NCBI GenBank assembly: GCA_946413695.1 | Contig: CAMKLV010000027.1 | Span: 1-38,529, forward strand | DNA: 38,529 nt | Origin: Firm-04 sp946413695 | GTDB lineage: Bacteria > Bacillota > Clostridia > Oscillospirales > Ruminococcaceae | Reading direction: 5' to 3' | Shown here: positions 31,070 to 37,823 of the stretch, one piece after another | Layout: the number at the start of each line of letters is the position of its first letter | Position numbering within the stretch: the stretch's first letter is position 1 | Translations under genes and position numbers: made by a program | Notes under the pieces: generated by a model | The model's database searches: none | What the model was told of the DNA's origin: nothing | The model's input: only the letters and a program-made list of their open reading frames with translations

Positions 31070-32131
31070 TCAGACGTTCGGCATGCTTCTGCCTGCGCTC
31101 TGGCTCCAGTAATCCATCTGGACAATCGAGTAAGCGCCAATCTTGCTCATTGCCTGACTCAGCGTCATATTGCTGCTGCCATTGTAGGTATATGCCGGAT
31201 CAATCACGCGGAAATCATCGGTTGTAAATGTGCCGCTTGCCTTCGTGCACTGGTGTACAACGATAAAGTGCTTGTAGCCGATATAAACAATGACAGGACC
31301 GGATTTCAGGCGGTTTGCAAGCTCTGCGCAGGAGAATGTTCTGCCGCGCTCATCAGTCGCCTTTGCATTGCCCCAGCGCAGCCAGCTGTTGCCGTCAAGA
31401 TAGGTCGAGTTATTCAGCGCTGTCGGGTTCACGTTGGTGCCCTTGTAATAATTATAGATCATCGTGGTGGATGCGAGCGCGCAGCCGATCCCCCAGATAT
31501 TCTCACCGGTATACGGATACATCAGATTCGATCTGTATGCCGGATCATTCTGTGTCTTCACATCAATGTGCCAGCGGACTTTGCGATCCGAATCCGTCCA
31601 GACCTTGCTGCCGCTTGCAGTTGCGCTGCGATAGAGATTCAGAACGCCGTTGCTTTCAAGCTTCAGGGTATAGTTACCCTTTGCACCGTTTGTGCCGGTT
31701 GCCCAGATCCATCTGTCGCCGCCGTTTGCCTTCGGCTTACCGTAAAGAACGAGATTTCCGTCCTCCTGCACAACAAAGCGATAGTTGCTGTAAGCCTTGT
31801 TATCGTTGGATGTCAGTGCAGTGGTAGTCGCCCAGCGCGCCTGTCCCTTGTTATTATAAATAACAAAGTTGCCGTCGCCCTGCAGAATCGCACGATAGTT
31901 TCCGTTGCACAGATAGTCGCCCGGCTTCAGCGTCTTGTTGTGACCGATGCTTGCATAGAGGGTCGAACCGAAGTTGTGCGGGTCATGAGAATCCCATGCA
32001 GAAGCCGTAATCGCGGTCTGATCTGCAAAGAACGAAACGCCGGTCTCGCGTGCGAGCGGAGAACCGGTAAAGAGCATTGCGGCAGACATCACGCCTGCAG
32101 CGATCTTCTTGATAAGATTGTTCGATTTCAT
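31070..32131 (-). CDS. Secreted B-lectin plus C39-like cysteine peptidase
   Basis: A 353-residue secreted protein. The signal peptide probably ends at ASA (residue 45). Residues about 55-180 form a bulb-type (mannose-binding) lectin domain with three QxDxNxVxY-type motifs: QGDGNFVIY, QEDGNLVLY and the altered ESNGVLNLY. Residues about 185-345 resemble the C39-like papain fold: Cys217 in GIGCALAST, His288 in KHFIVV and Asp311 in VIDPAY. The first two lectin motifs look able to bind sugar. The combination suggests a sugar-targeted secreted peptidase or an antibacterial protein, but the substrate is unknown. It appears monocistronic, with its own promoter and terminator. Confidence 0.85.
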   Translation of the reverse strand: MKSNNLIKKIAAGVMSAAMLFTGSPLARETGVSFFADQTAITASAWDSHDPHNFGSTLYASIGHNKTLKPGDYLCNGNYRAILQGDGNFVIYNNKGQARWATTTALTSNDNKAYSNYRFVVQEDGNLVLYGKPKANGGDRWIWATGTNGAKGNYTLKLESNGVLNLYRSATASGSKVWTDSDRKVRWHIDVKTQNDPAYRSNLMYPYTGENIWGIGCALASTTMIYNYYKGTNVNPTALNNSTYLDGNSWLRWGNAKATDERGRTFSCAELANRLKSGPVIVYIGYKHFIVVHQCTKASGTFTTDDFRVIDPAYTYNGSSNMTLSQAMSKIGAYSIVQMDYWSQSAGRSMPNV

Positions 32132-32236
32132 AGTTTTTTCCTTTGTAAAAATGTAGTTGGATGGTAGGTTTAGCAGTTGAGAAAATAGCGGGATTTGAAA
32201 TCGACTTCAAGGGAATTGCTTTGACATGTCGCGGTT

Positions 32237-32265
32237 ATTATACCACAACCGGAATGAAAAATCAA
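32237..32265 (-). promoter_or_regulatory. Promoter of the lectin-peptidase gene
   Basis: TTGATT (32260-32265), a 17-base spacer and TATAAT (32237-32242) lie about 105 bases before the ATG at 32131. Confidence 0.65.
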
Positions 32266-32363
32266 GCCCCTGAACGAAAAAAAAAGAAACATCGAAACAT
32301 TTGTATTCCCAGTTTCAAAAATCGTTGACGATTTTTGGTATTCTAACAAAATTCAAATCCGGC

Positions 32364-32390
32364 TGTAACCTTTTCGTTGAAAACAGTACA
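32364..32390 (+). promoter_or_regulatory. Possible ECF sigma promoter upstream of DUF2079
   Basis: TGTAACC (32364-32370), a 16-base spacer and TACA. The -35 part and the spacer equal those of the site before the ECF sigma gene (36640-36666). The -10 part differs. Confidence 0.35.
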
Positions 32391-32413
32391 TATAATAAGA
32401 GAGCGGATTGATA

Positions 32414-32442
32414 TTGACTTTTTCCCGATTCTCTGCTATAAT
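32414..32442 (+). promoter_or_regulatory. Promoter of the DUF2079 gene
   Basis: TTGACT (32414-32419), a 17-base spacer and TATAAT (32437-32442) lie 67 bases before the ATG at 32510. Confidence 0.8.
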
Positions 32443-32509
32443 AAAAAAGTATGTTTACAGTGGGATCATCTGCTGTTATAGCGTAAAAATAATCCGTAAG
32501 GAGGAACAT

Positions 32510-34672
32510 ATGTCCAAGAAGCATCACAGCAGCTCCGGCAGTGAACCGGACAAGGAAACAGACAATCTGCTTGCGGCAGAGGACGCCGCAGCGGAGGAAA
32601 CAGAACATAATCTCTCTGACGAACCGGAACCGGATGATACAGCACTGACTGACACCGCTCCGGCTGAAACAGAGCCGGAAGCCGCAGAACCGGCGGAATC
32701 CGGAGAAGCCGCCGACGCAAAAACTGCAGCAGATGCAGGCGACGGCGCAGAATCCGAAAATCCGGAGGAGCAGGCAGAACCGGAGGAGCAGTTCACGCTG
32801 CGCAAGCTCGCCGATAACATCACATCGGCGCTCGCCCGCTATCAGCTTCCGGATATGCTGCTGCCGCGTTTTCTGGCAGTCTATTTCATCATCTCCGGCA
32901 TCTGGATCATCTACATCAAGCACAAGCTCAATCTGACGCCGATCACCGAATGGCGTGAGTTCGCAACGCATACGGGCAGCGGCGGCATCCTGATGACCTC
33001 GCTCGTGCTGCTGCTTGCAGGATTTGCCCTGTTCTCCGGTCTCAACCGCGTGCTGCCGGCAAAATCCAAAATCACCGACCAGACGTTCGGCATCGGCGCG
33101 ATTCTGTTCTTTGATGTCGCCCTGCTGTGGCGCGTCAACAACTTCTTTCTGACCAGTGCAGTCGCGTTTGTCTCGCTCGTGCTGATCCACTATCTCATCA
33201 ACAAGCTCCCCTCACGCGAGCCGTATGAAAAAATCCCGTGGACATTCAGCGGTTTGATCTGTCTCGGTGCAACGGTGCTCGTTACGTTCTTTATCATCAA
33301 GGCGACAGTCGCAAAGCACCAGATTTTTGGCACGGCATGTCACGATTTCGGTCTGTTCGTGCAGATGTTCCACTCGCTCGCCAAATCAATGCAGCCGATC
33401 ACAACCGCAGAGCGCGACGAAGTGATGTCGCATTTCTGTGTCCACGCATCGTATATCTACTATCTGCTCGTCCCGTTCTACAAGGCAATCCCGAAGGAAT
33501 CCACGCTGCTTGCAGCGCAGGCGATCCTCGCAATGGGCGGCGCAATCCCGATGTTCCTGATCGCAAAGCGCCGCGATTACAAGGGGCTTGCCCTGATCTT
33601 CATGACCTTCACCTATATTTTCAGCATCGGCATCGTTTCGCCGTGCTTCTATGATTTCCACGAAAATGCGTTCCTTCCGACGCTCCTGATGTGGCTGTTC
33701 TACGCAATCGACCGCGAGAGCACAATCCTGTTCTGGATCATGACCGTGCTCGTCTGCATCGTCAAGGAGGATGCACCGCTCTATATCATGTGCATCGGTC
33801 TGTTCCTGTTCTTTGAGAAGAAGGGCAAAAAGTTCCGCTGGCACGGTCTCTGCTCGACCTTCCTCAGTGCCGCCTACATGCTCCTGATTCTCAGATGGCT
33901 GACCGCAAACGGCGACGGCGGCAAGATGACCAATATCCGCTTCGGCATCCTCATGATCGAGAGCGACCGCGGCATCGGCGAGGTCATCAAGAATGTGATC
34001 GTCGATCCGGCATATTTCTTCAGCCTGCTGATCCACGAGGATACGCTGAACTTCATGCTTGCCGTGATGCTGCCGCTGCTGTTCCTGCCGTTCATCACAA
34101 AGAAGCTGCACCGCTTCTGGCTCATGGTGCCGTTTATTGTCATGAACCTCGTCATCGGCGCAGGCTACGGCTATGCAGCGAACATCGAGTATCAGTATAT
34201 CTTCGGACCGATCTGCCTGCTGTTCTACATGATCTTCCTCAATCTCGATGACATCGGCGGAAAGCCCAAGCACGATCTTGCAATTCTGCTCGGTGCGGCA
34301 GCGATCCTGTTCTTTGTCGGCATGCCGCTGCATTACTGGGATAATGTTGACAGCTACGAGAGCAACAAGGCGACCTACCAGCAGCTTGAGGATGTGCTCG
34401 ACACCATTCCGGAGGACGCATGCGTCTACGCAACACCGTTCTTTGTGGCGCACATCGCAAACCGCGATCAGCTCTATCTCTACGATATGAATGACGTCGA
34501 TCAGGATGCGGGCATCATCAAAGATATGGACAAGATCGACTTCCTCGTCATCGGACCGTATACAGAGATCTCTGATTTCAGCGTTCCGATCCTCGAGGCA
34601 AACGGATGGGAGCTCTTCGGAGAAGTCTCCAACCGTGTTGAAATCTACAAGAATCCGAATTACGCAGGATAA
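32510..34672 (+). CDS. DUF2079 family large membrane protein
   Basis: A 720-residue membrane protein. The first 100 residues are a disordered Glu/Ala/Pro-rich cytoplasmic tail. About 12-14 membrane helices follow, with the DUF2079 hallmarks FGTACHDFGLFVQMFHSL, EVMSHFCVHASYIYYLLVPFY and FYDFHENAFLPTL. The C-terminal 100 residues are a soluble domain (YATPFFVAHIANRDQLYLYD, FLVIGPYTEI). The fold resembles GT-C glycosyltransferases, with HD and HEN residues in the outer loops, but activity is unproved. TAAGGAGG lies 6 bases before the ATG at 32510; the frame extends 34 codons upstream without a ribosome binding site. Confidence 0.88.
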   Translation: MSKKHHSSSGSEPDKETDNLLAAEDAAAEETEHNLSDEPEPDDTALTDTAPAETEPEAAEPAESGEAADAKTAADAGDGAESENPEEQAEPEEQFTLRKLADNITSALARYQLPDMLLPRFLAVYFIISGIWIIYIKHKLNLTPITEWREFATHTGSGGILMTSLVLLLAGFALFSGLNRVLPAKSKITDQTFGIGAILFFDVALLWRVNNFFLTSAVAFVSLVLIHYLINKLPSREPYEKIPWTFSGLICLGATVLVTFFIIKATVAKHQIFGTACHDFGLFVQMFHSLAKSMQPITTAERDEVMSHFCVHASYIYYLLVPFYKAIPKESTLLAAQAILAMGGAIPMFLIAKRRDYKGLALIFMTFTYIFSIGIVSPCFYDFHENAFLPTLLMWLFYAIDRESTILFWIMTVLVCIVKEDAPLYIMCIGLFLFFEKKGKKFRWHGLCSTFLSAAYMLLILRWLTANGDGGKMTNIRFGILMIESDRGIGEVIKNVIVDPAYFFSLLIHEDTLNFMLAVMLPLLFLPFITKKLHRFWLMVPFIVMNLVIGAGYGYAANIEYQYIFGPICLLFYMIFLNLDDIGGKPKHDLAILLGAAAILFFVGMPLHYWDNVDSYESNKATYQQLEDVLDTIPEDACVYATPFFVAHIANRDQLYLYDMNDVDQDAGIIKDMDKIDFLVIGPYTEISDFSVPILEANGWELFGEVSNRVEIYKNPNYAG

Positions 34673-34674
34673 CA

Positions 34675-34714
34675 AAAAACATGCTCTGCTTTCTCAAGCG
34701 GAGCATGTTTTTTT
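34675..34714 (+). terminator. Intrinsic terminator after the DUF2079 gene
   Basis: The stem AAAAACATGCTC / GAGCATGTTTTT is followed by further T residues, right after the stop codon. Confidence 0.9.
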
Positions 34715-34720
34715 CAGTTG

Positions 34721-34765
34721 CTTCCGGCTGGGGCGTTGACCCCAGACCTCATGTTGATATCATGA
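34721..34765 (-). other. tRNA 3'-half-like relic
   Basis: On the minus strand a 5-bp stem TCATG/CATGA with the 7-base loop ATATCAA looks like an anticodon arm (U33 present). It is followed by a hairpin CTGGGG/CCCCAG with loop TCAACG, close to a T-arm, and then CCGGAAG, like the 3' acceptor strand. No 5' acceptor or D-arm partner is present, so it is at most a decayed tRNA or an attachment-site scar. Chance resemblance is possible. Confidence 0.3.
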
Positions 34766-34772
34766 TATGGAA

Positions 34773-34812
34773 AATCCGCCAAATCAACGCAATTACGCAG
34801 ATTTGGCGGATT
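34773..34812 (-). terminator. Terminator hairpin after the anti-sigma gene
   Basis: Arms AATCCGCCAAAT / ATTTGGCGGATT flank a 16-base loop. On the minus strand the stem is followed by TTTTCC. It lies 70 bases beyond the stop of the dockerin-like anti-sigma gene. Confidence 0.6.
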
Positions 34813-34883
34813 CATTCTATATTATGCATAAATGGGATTCTGAAGGGCTAACAGCCCCAATTACAAATGCATCGCAGATACCT

Positions 34884-36053
34884 TTATCCCTTCGCGGATT
34901 CGATCAGCGCGCAGACCGCGTCCCATGCCGGCGGTTCTGTCTCACCGGTATAGTCCTCATAAGCGCCCGGCTCATCGCGATGCTGCAGCGAGAAGATATA
35001 ATTCTGAATCATAGTATTTGACGGCAGCACCGTTCCTTCTTCCGCATCGGGAATATGCCGGAGCCGCATGCACTCCGCTTTGATATCGAGCTGCTCCTCC
35101 TCTGAGAGCGTCTCCCACTTTCGGTCAGAGAGCTGATTCCAGATGTTGAGAAAGCCCTTGCCGTCCAGTTTCTCCTCCATATTCAGCGATGTCATGTCAC
35201 AGAATTCCTCATAGGTCGGGGTATGCGAAAAGCCGTATGCAGCCCAGTCGATCTGCTCAATTCCGGCTTTGATCCACGCTGCATTCCTGTCTGCGAGCCA
35301 CTGCTGACAGACCGCATCATACCGCGCCTGATCCGCAAGATAATCCGGAATTGTCAGCTCCGGAAAGCCGCAGTGCCGGATCAGCGTCACAGTCTGATAG
35401 AGTGCATCCCGCTCCGCCTCGGAAAGCGGGCCGTTCTGGTGCACAGAATCCGGAATGATATCCGCCTGCTGCATCTGTGCCTCTGTCAGCGGCAGCAGAC
35501 TGAGATCGGTGCCCGATGTCTCCAGCGACATCATCATCGAGGCAAGCAGAATATCCGCCTGTGTCAGTCTGCCGTCGAGATCAAAGTCACCGGCAGGATT
35601 GCGCTGCGTTTCCGGTTCGGCAGCGGTTGTCTCAGCGGATTCTGTTCCGGAGAGGGCTGCCGTTGTCTCCGCGGATGTTTTCGCCGCGGCTGCTGCGTCG
35701 GTTCCGGAGACCAAAGCGGTTGTCGCTGCGGCTGTGCCCGATGCCCCTGTTTCCGCAGCGGCAGAGGCAGCAGCAGGCTGTGTGACGGTCAGCTGTGTAA
35801 CAGTGACAGCCGTTGTCTCCTGCTGCAGCACGATGGAATCCGCACTGCTGCTCTGCATGGTCAGATCGCGGCTGTGCAGCAGAAAGCCGCCCAGACCGAT
35901 CAGAAACGCGAATCCAGCAGCCGCTGCCGACATCGCAGGGATAAGCCGGATCATTTTCCGGGATGCAAACGCCGTCGATGCGCCCGCATCCGCTTCGTCA
36001 AGATATTTCGTATCCTGATGCATGATCGCATCAAGAAGTTCCTCAGATTTCAT
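34884..36053 (-). CDS. Transmembrane anti-sigma-like protein with an external dockerin-like module
   Basis: A 389-residue single-pass membrane protein. The cytoplasmic N-terminus (1-36) starts MKSEELLDAIMHQDTKYLDEA, short but placed like an anti-sigma domain. One membrane helix spans about 37-59. Outside is an Ala/Thr/Ser-rich linker (60-152), then a dockerin-like module (about 154-222). Its first F-hand, GDFDLDGRLTQADIL, is canonical; the second (ADIIPDSVHQNGPLSEAERDAL) is degenerate. The last 165 residues form an unrecognised domain. The ATG at 36053 overlaps the sigma factor stop (ATGA) and has AGGAGG 7 bases upstream. The pairing suggests outside-in signalling, like RsgI proteins but with an ECF sigma factor. 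Confidence 0.8.
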   Translation of the reverse strand: MKSEELLDAIMHQDTKYLDEADAGASTAFASRKMIRLIPAMSAAAAGFAFLIGLGGFLLHSRDLTMQSSSADSIVLQQETTAVTVTQLTVTQPAAASAAAETGASGTAAATTALVSGTDAAAAAKTSAETTAALSGTESAETTAAEPETQRNPAGDFDLDGRLTQADILLASMMMSLETSGTDLSLLPLTEAQMQQADIIPDSVHQNGPLSEAERDALYQTVTLIRHCGFPELTIPDYLADQARYDAVCQQWLADRNAAWIKAGIEQIDWAAYGFSHTPTYEEFCDMTSLNMEEKLDGKGFLNIWNQLSDRKWETLSEEEQLDIKAECMRLRHIPDAEEGTVLPSNTMIQNYIFSLQHRDEPGAYEDYTGETEPPAWDAVCALIESAKG

Positions 36054-36607
36054 ATCCATTCCTCCTTTTTAAGATAGGATTTCAGTTTTCTGCGCGTCCG
36101 CAGCAGTGTGACCTTCACCTTGCTGACCGAGATGCCGTATTTTTCAGCGATTTCCGAAACCGGACTGAGCCGCATATAGCGCTCGACAAAAATCATGCGC
36201 GATTCGGCGGCAAGGCTTTCCAGAAACACGCTGATCGCCTCCCGCAGCAGCCGTGCGTCCACTGTCTGCTCCGGATTTTCACCGGAGGGCAGACACTCCG
36301 AGAGCTCCTCCAGCGCCGCCGGATATTCCCCGCTGCCGCGTTTTTCGGTATTGCGCATTGCAAGCTTGTTCAGTGCACAATTCCGTGCAGCGGCTGAAAG
36401 ATAAGCAAACAGATTCTCCGGTCTTGCCGGCGGAATCGACTGCCAGATTTTCAGCCACATATCATTGATTGCCTCCTCTGCGTCCTCACGGCGCCGCAGG
36501 ATGCGCAGTGCAATCTGAAAGCAGCCGTTTTCATACTGCGTCTTTGCCGCCGCGAGTGCGCGCTCGTCGCGTGCAGCAAACAGATCCAGAATCTGACTGT
36601 CCTCCAA
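36050..36607 (-). CDS. ECF-type RNA polymerase sigma factor
   Basis: A 185-residue sigma-70 family ECF protein. Region 2 spans about residues 24-95 (ALRILRRREDAEEAINDMWLKIWQ, then FAYLSAAARNCALNKL) and region 4 about 128-178 (RMIFVERYMRLSPVSEIAEKYGISVSKVKVTLLRTRRKL). The likely start is TTG at 36607, because AAGGAGGTG sits 6 bases upstream; no ATG fits the spacing. It overlaps the membrane partner gene by 4 bases. An ECF-like promoter lies just upstream, suggesting autoregulation. Confidence 0.92.
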   Translation of the reverse strand: MEDSQILDLFAARDERALAAAKTQYENGCFQIALRILRRREDAEEAINDMWLKIWQSIPPARPENLFAYLSAAARNCALNKLAMRNTEKRGSGEYPAALEELSECLPSGENPEQTVDARLLREAISVFLESLAAESRMIFVERYMRLSPVSEIAEKYGISVSKVKVTLLRTRRKLKSYLKKEEWI

Positions 36608-36639
36608 TTGTTTCACCTCCTTTGCATTCCAACAGAAAT

Positions 36640-36666
36640 GACAGCACCACACCCGCGCAGGTTACA
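36640..36666 (-). promoter_or_regulatory. Likely autoregulated ECF promoter
   Basis: On the minus strand TGTAACC (36660-36666), a 16-base spacer and TGTC (36640-36643), about 33 bases before the sigma gene start. AAC-containing -35 boxes with N16 and a GTC-type -10 box are typical of ECF promoters. No sigma-A promoter is seen here. Confidence 0.5.
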
Positions 36667-36729
36667 ATGCACTGCAAAAAAATCTCACGAAAAAAGAAAA
36701 TGACGAAACATCTGAGTTTTACCGTGCAT

Positions 36730-36760
36730 AAAAAAATCTCCCCGCAATGCGGAGAGATCC
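36730..36760 (-). terminator. Terminator of the predicted small RNA
   Basis: On the minus strand the stem CTCTCCGC / GCGGGGAG with loop ATT is followed by seven T residues. Confidence 0.85.
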
Positions 36761-36834
36761 CTTTTGAGTCGAGGTGACAGGACTTGAACAAATAGGCTAA
36801 GCACATCTCCCGGCTTCTCGTCCTTAAGCCATAC
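36731..36834 (-). ncRNA. Predicted small RNA with a tRNA-like 3' segment
   Basis: A compact unit: consensus promoter (36841-36869), about 100 transcribed bases and a strong terminator, with no good reading frame. The 24 bases at 36766-36789 read on the minus strand like the T-loop, T-stem and acceptor 3' strand of a tRNA (GTTCAAGTCCTG then TCACCTCGA), but the matching 5' acceptor CGAGGTG is absent. The 5' part can form GGCTT/AAGCC or GGCTTAAG/CTTAGCC stems. It could be a regulatory RNA, a hybrid formed at an attachment site, or a tRNA relic. Confidence 0.5.
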
Positions 36835-36840
36835 ATCATA

Positions 36841-36869
36841 ATTTTACCATGGAATCTAAAAAAAGTCAA
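36841..36869 (-). promoter_or_regulatory. Promoter of the predicted small RNA
   Basis: TTGACT (36864-36869), a 17-base spacer and TAAAAT (36841-36846) read leftward into the small RNA. Confidence 0.75.
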
Positions 36870-36901
36870 GATTCCTGGTTCAGAAAAAGTATCCATGACT
36901 T

Positions 36902-37030
36902 TTATCGGCTGTCCCTCCTTTCACATATAAAAAGAATAACTTTGCTAAGAATACTCAAGCATCGGATCCGAAACCGATTCAGTACAACCCTGAGAATCAT
37001 ACTGATAATTCTGAAAGCGGATGACTTCAT
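36902..37030 (-). CDS. Possible 42-residue cationic amphipathic peptide
   Basis: The frame starts MKSSAFRIISMILRVVLNRF and ends CERRDSR, alternating hydrophobic and arginine residues. GGGGAGG lies 6 bases before the ATG and TATAAT about 35 bases before it (with a poor -35 box). It resembles small membrane-active peptides such as type I toxins only in general character. Confidence 0.4.
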   Translation of the reverse strand: MKSSAFRIISMILRVVLNRFRIRCLSILSKVILFICERRDSR

Positions 37031-37157
37031 TCTATTCCTCCCCTCTTTATGCTTCCTTATATCCATTATAACGGAATATGAAACGAACAAGCACCCTGAC
37101 TGATACCCGGTAATTACCCATTTTTATCAATATTCGGATACAAGCTGTTATTCGTGG

Positions 37158-37397
37158 TCACGGCGCAGGCGGATTTGAATATATCAGCGTGCCATTCTGA
37201 TCGAAGATGCAGTACCCTTGAATGCACATGCTTTTGGCGTTGTCAAAGCTGGAATACGCGCCAATCTGCGAGGTCGGATCGTAATCGGGTTTTCTGATGA
37301 GATCAACGAAATGATCATCGAATACAATGCACAGAAAAGTGATGATGATAACGACGACAACGACGGAGATAACAGCGGCAGTAATGATACTTGTCAA
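37158..37397 (-). CDS. Small membrane-anchored protein with an SPOR-like C-terminus
   Basis: A 79-residue frame. The N-terminal helix (about 3-26) is strongly hydrophobic. The C-terminus (IGAYSSFDNAKSMC then GYCIFDQNGTLIY) resembles the SPOR-like tail repeats of clostridial cell-wall hydrolases. The only possible start is TTG directly after an in-frame stop, and no ribosome binding site is visible, so it may be leaderless or a decaying fragment. Confidence 0.4.
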   Translation of the reverse strand: MTSIITAAVISVVVVVIIITFLCIVFDDHFVDLIRKPDYDPTSQIGAYSSFDNAKSMCIQGYCIFDQNGTLIYSNPPAP

Positions 37398-37794
37398 TCA
37401 CAAAATATGTATTATGTAAGTAATATTATGTAAAACGTTATTGAACTACTGTGTGCAATATGATATTATTTACTTGAAAAAACAACACTTAATACAAACG
37501 GATTCCTTAAATGCTGTAATCATATTGCAAGTTTTTTCTGCTGACTGATATGTATTATCGCATACTGTATTTTTATATACAAGGAGTCTTTTTTGTTTTC
37601 TCTGAAAACATAGTATTCAATGCTCCTATTCATAAAGCGCTGTTCGGAAGCGCAAAAGTATTTTAAGATTTATATGGTATGCAACAGGCTGTTTCCCAAA
37701 AGAGACATTATCATAATTATTGAAAAGAGGAGGGAGGACTCTTTTCATGATAAACCTGTTCATACTTAAAAATCTATAAAGGTGGGTAAGTGTT
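37398..37794. other. AT-rich intergenic region before the receptor gene
   Basis: About 400 bases without a convincing gene. It has short imperfect inverted repeats, such as GCGCT/AGCGC near 37637 and GAGTC-type pairs around 37733. No cyclic-di-GMP (GEMM) riboswitch consensus was seen, although one is often found before such receptor genes. Confidence 0.4.
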
Positions 37795-37823
37795 ATGAAC
37801 AAGTGGGTAAGTGTTATGAACAA
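37782..37823 (+). repeat. Tandem duplication of a 21-base start region
   Basis: The 21-base unit starting GTGGGTAAGTGTTATG is present twice in a row and carries the start codon, giving in-frame ATGs at 37795 and 37816. Confidence 0.85.

Larger units (their letters stand above)
32132..32509. other. Divergent control region of the lectin-peptidase and DUF2079 genes
   Basis: About 380 bases without a gene. It holds a leftward promoter (32237-32265), a palindrome AAAAATCGT-TG-ACGATTTTT (32317-32336), an ECF-like site (32364-32390) and a rightward promoter (32414-32442). Confidence 0.6.

Noticed and set aside
30992..32167. 391-codon plus-strand frame over the lectin-peptidase gene
   Set aside because: The opposite strand encodes a signal peptide, lectin motifs and a peptidase triad, with matching promoter and terminator. 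The plus-strand frame has none of these.
36531..36896. 121-codon minus-strand frame across the small RNA and the start of the sigma gene leader
   Set aside because: It reads through a promoter, a tRNA-like segment and a terminator, and its ribosome binding site is 15 bases from the ATG. The composition is not protein-like.
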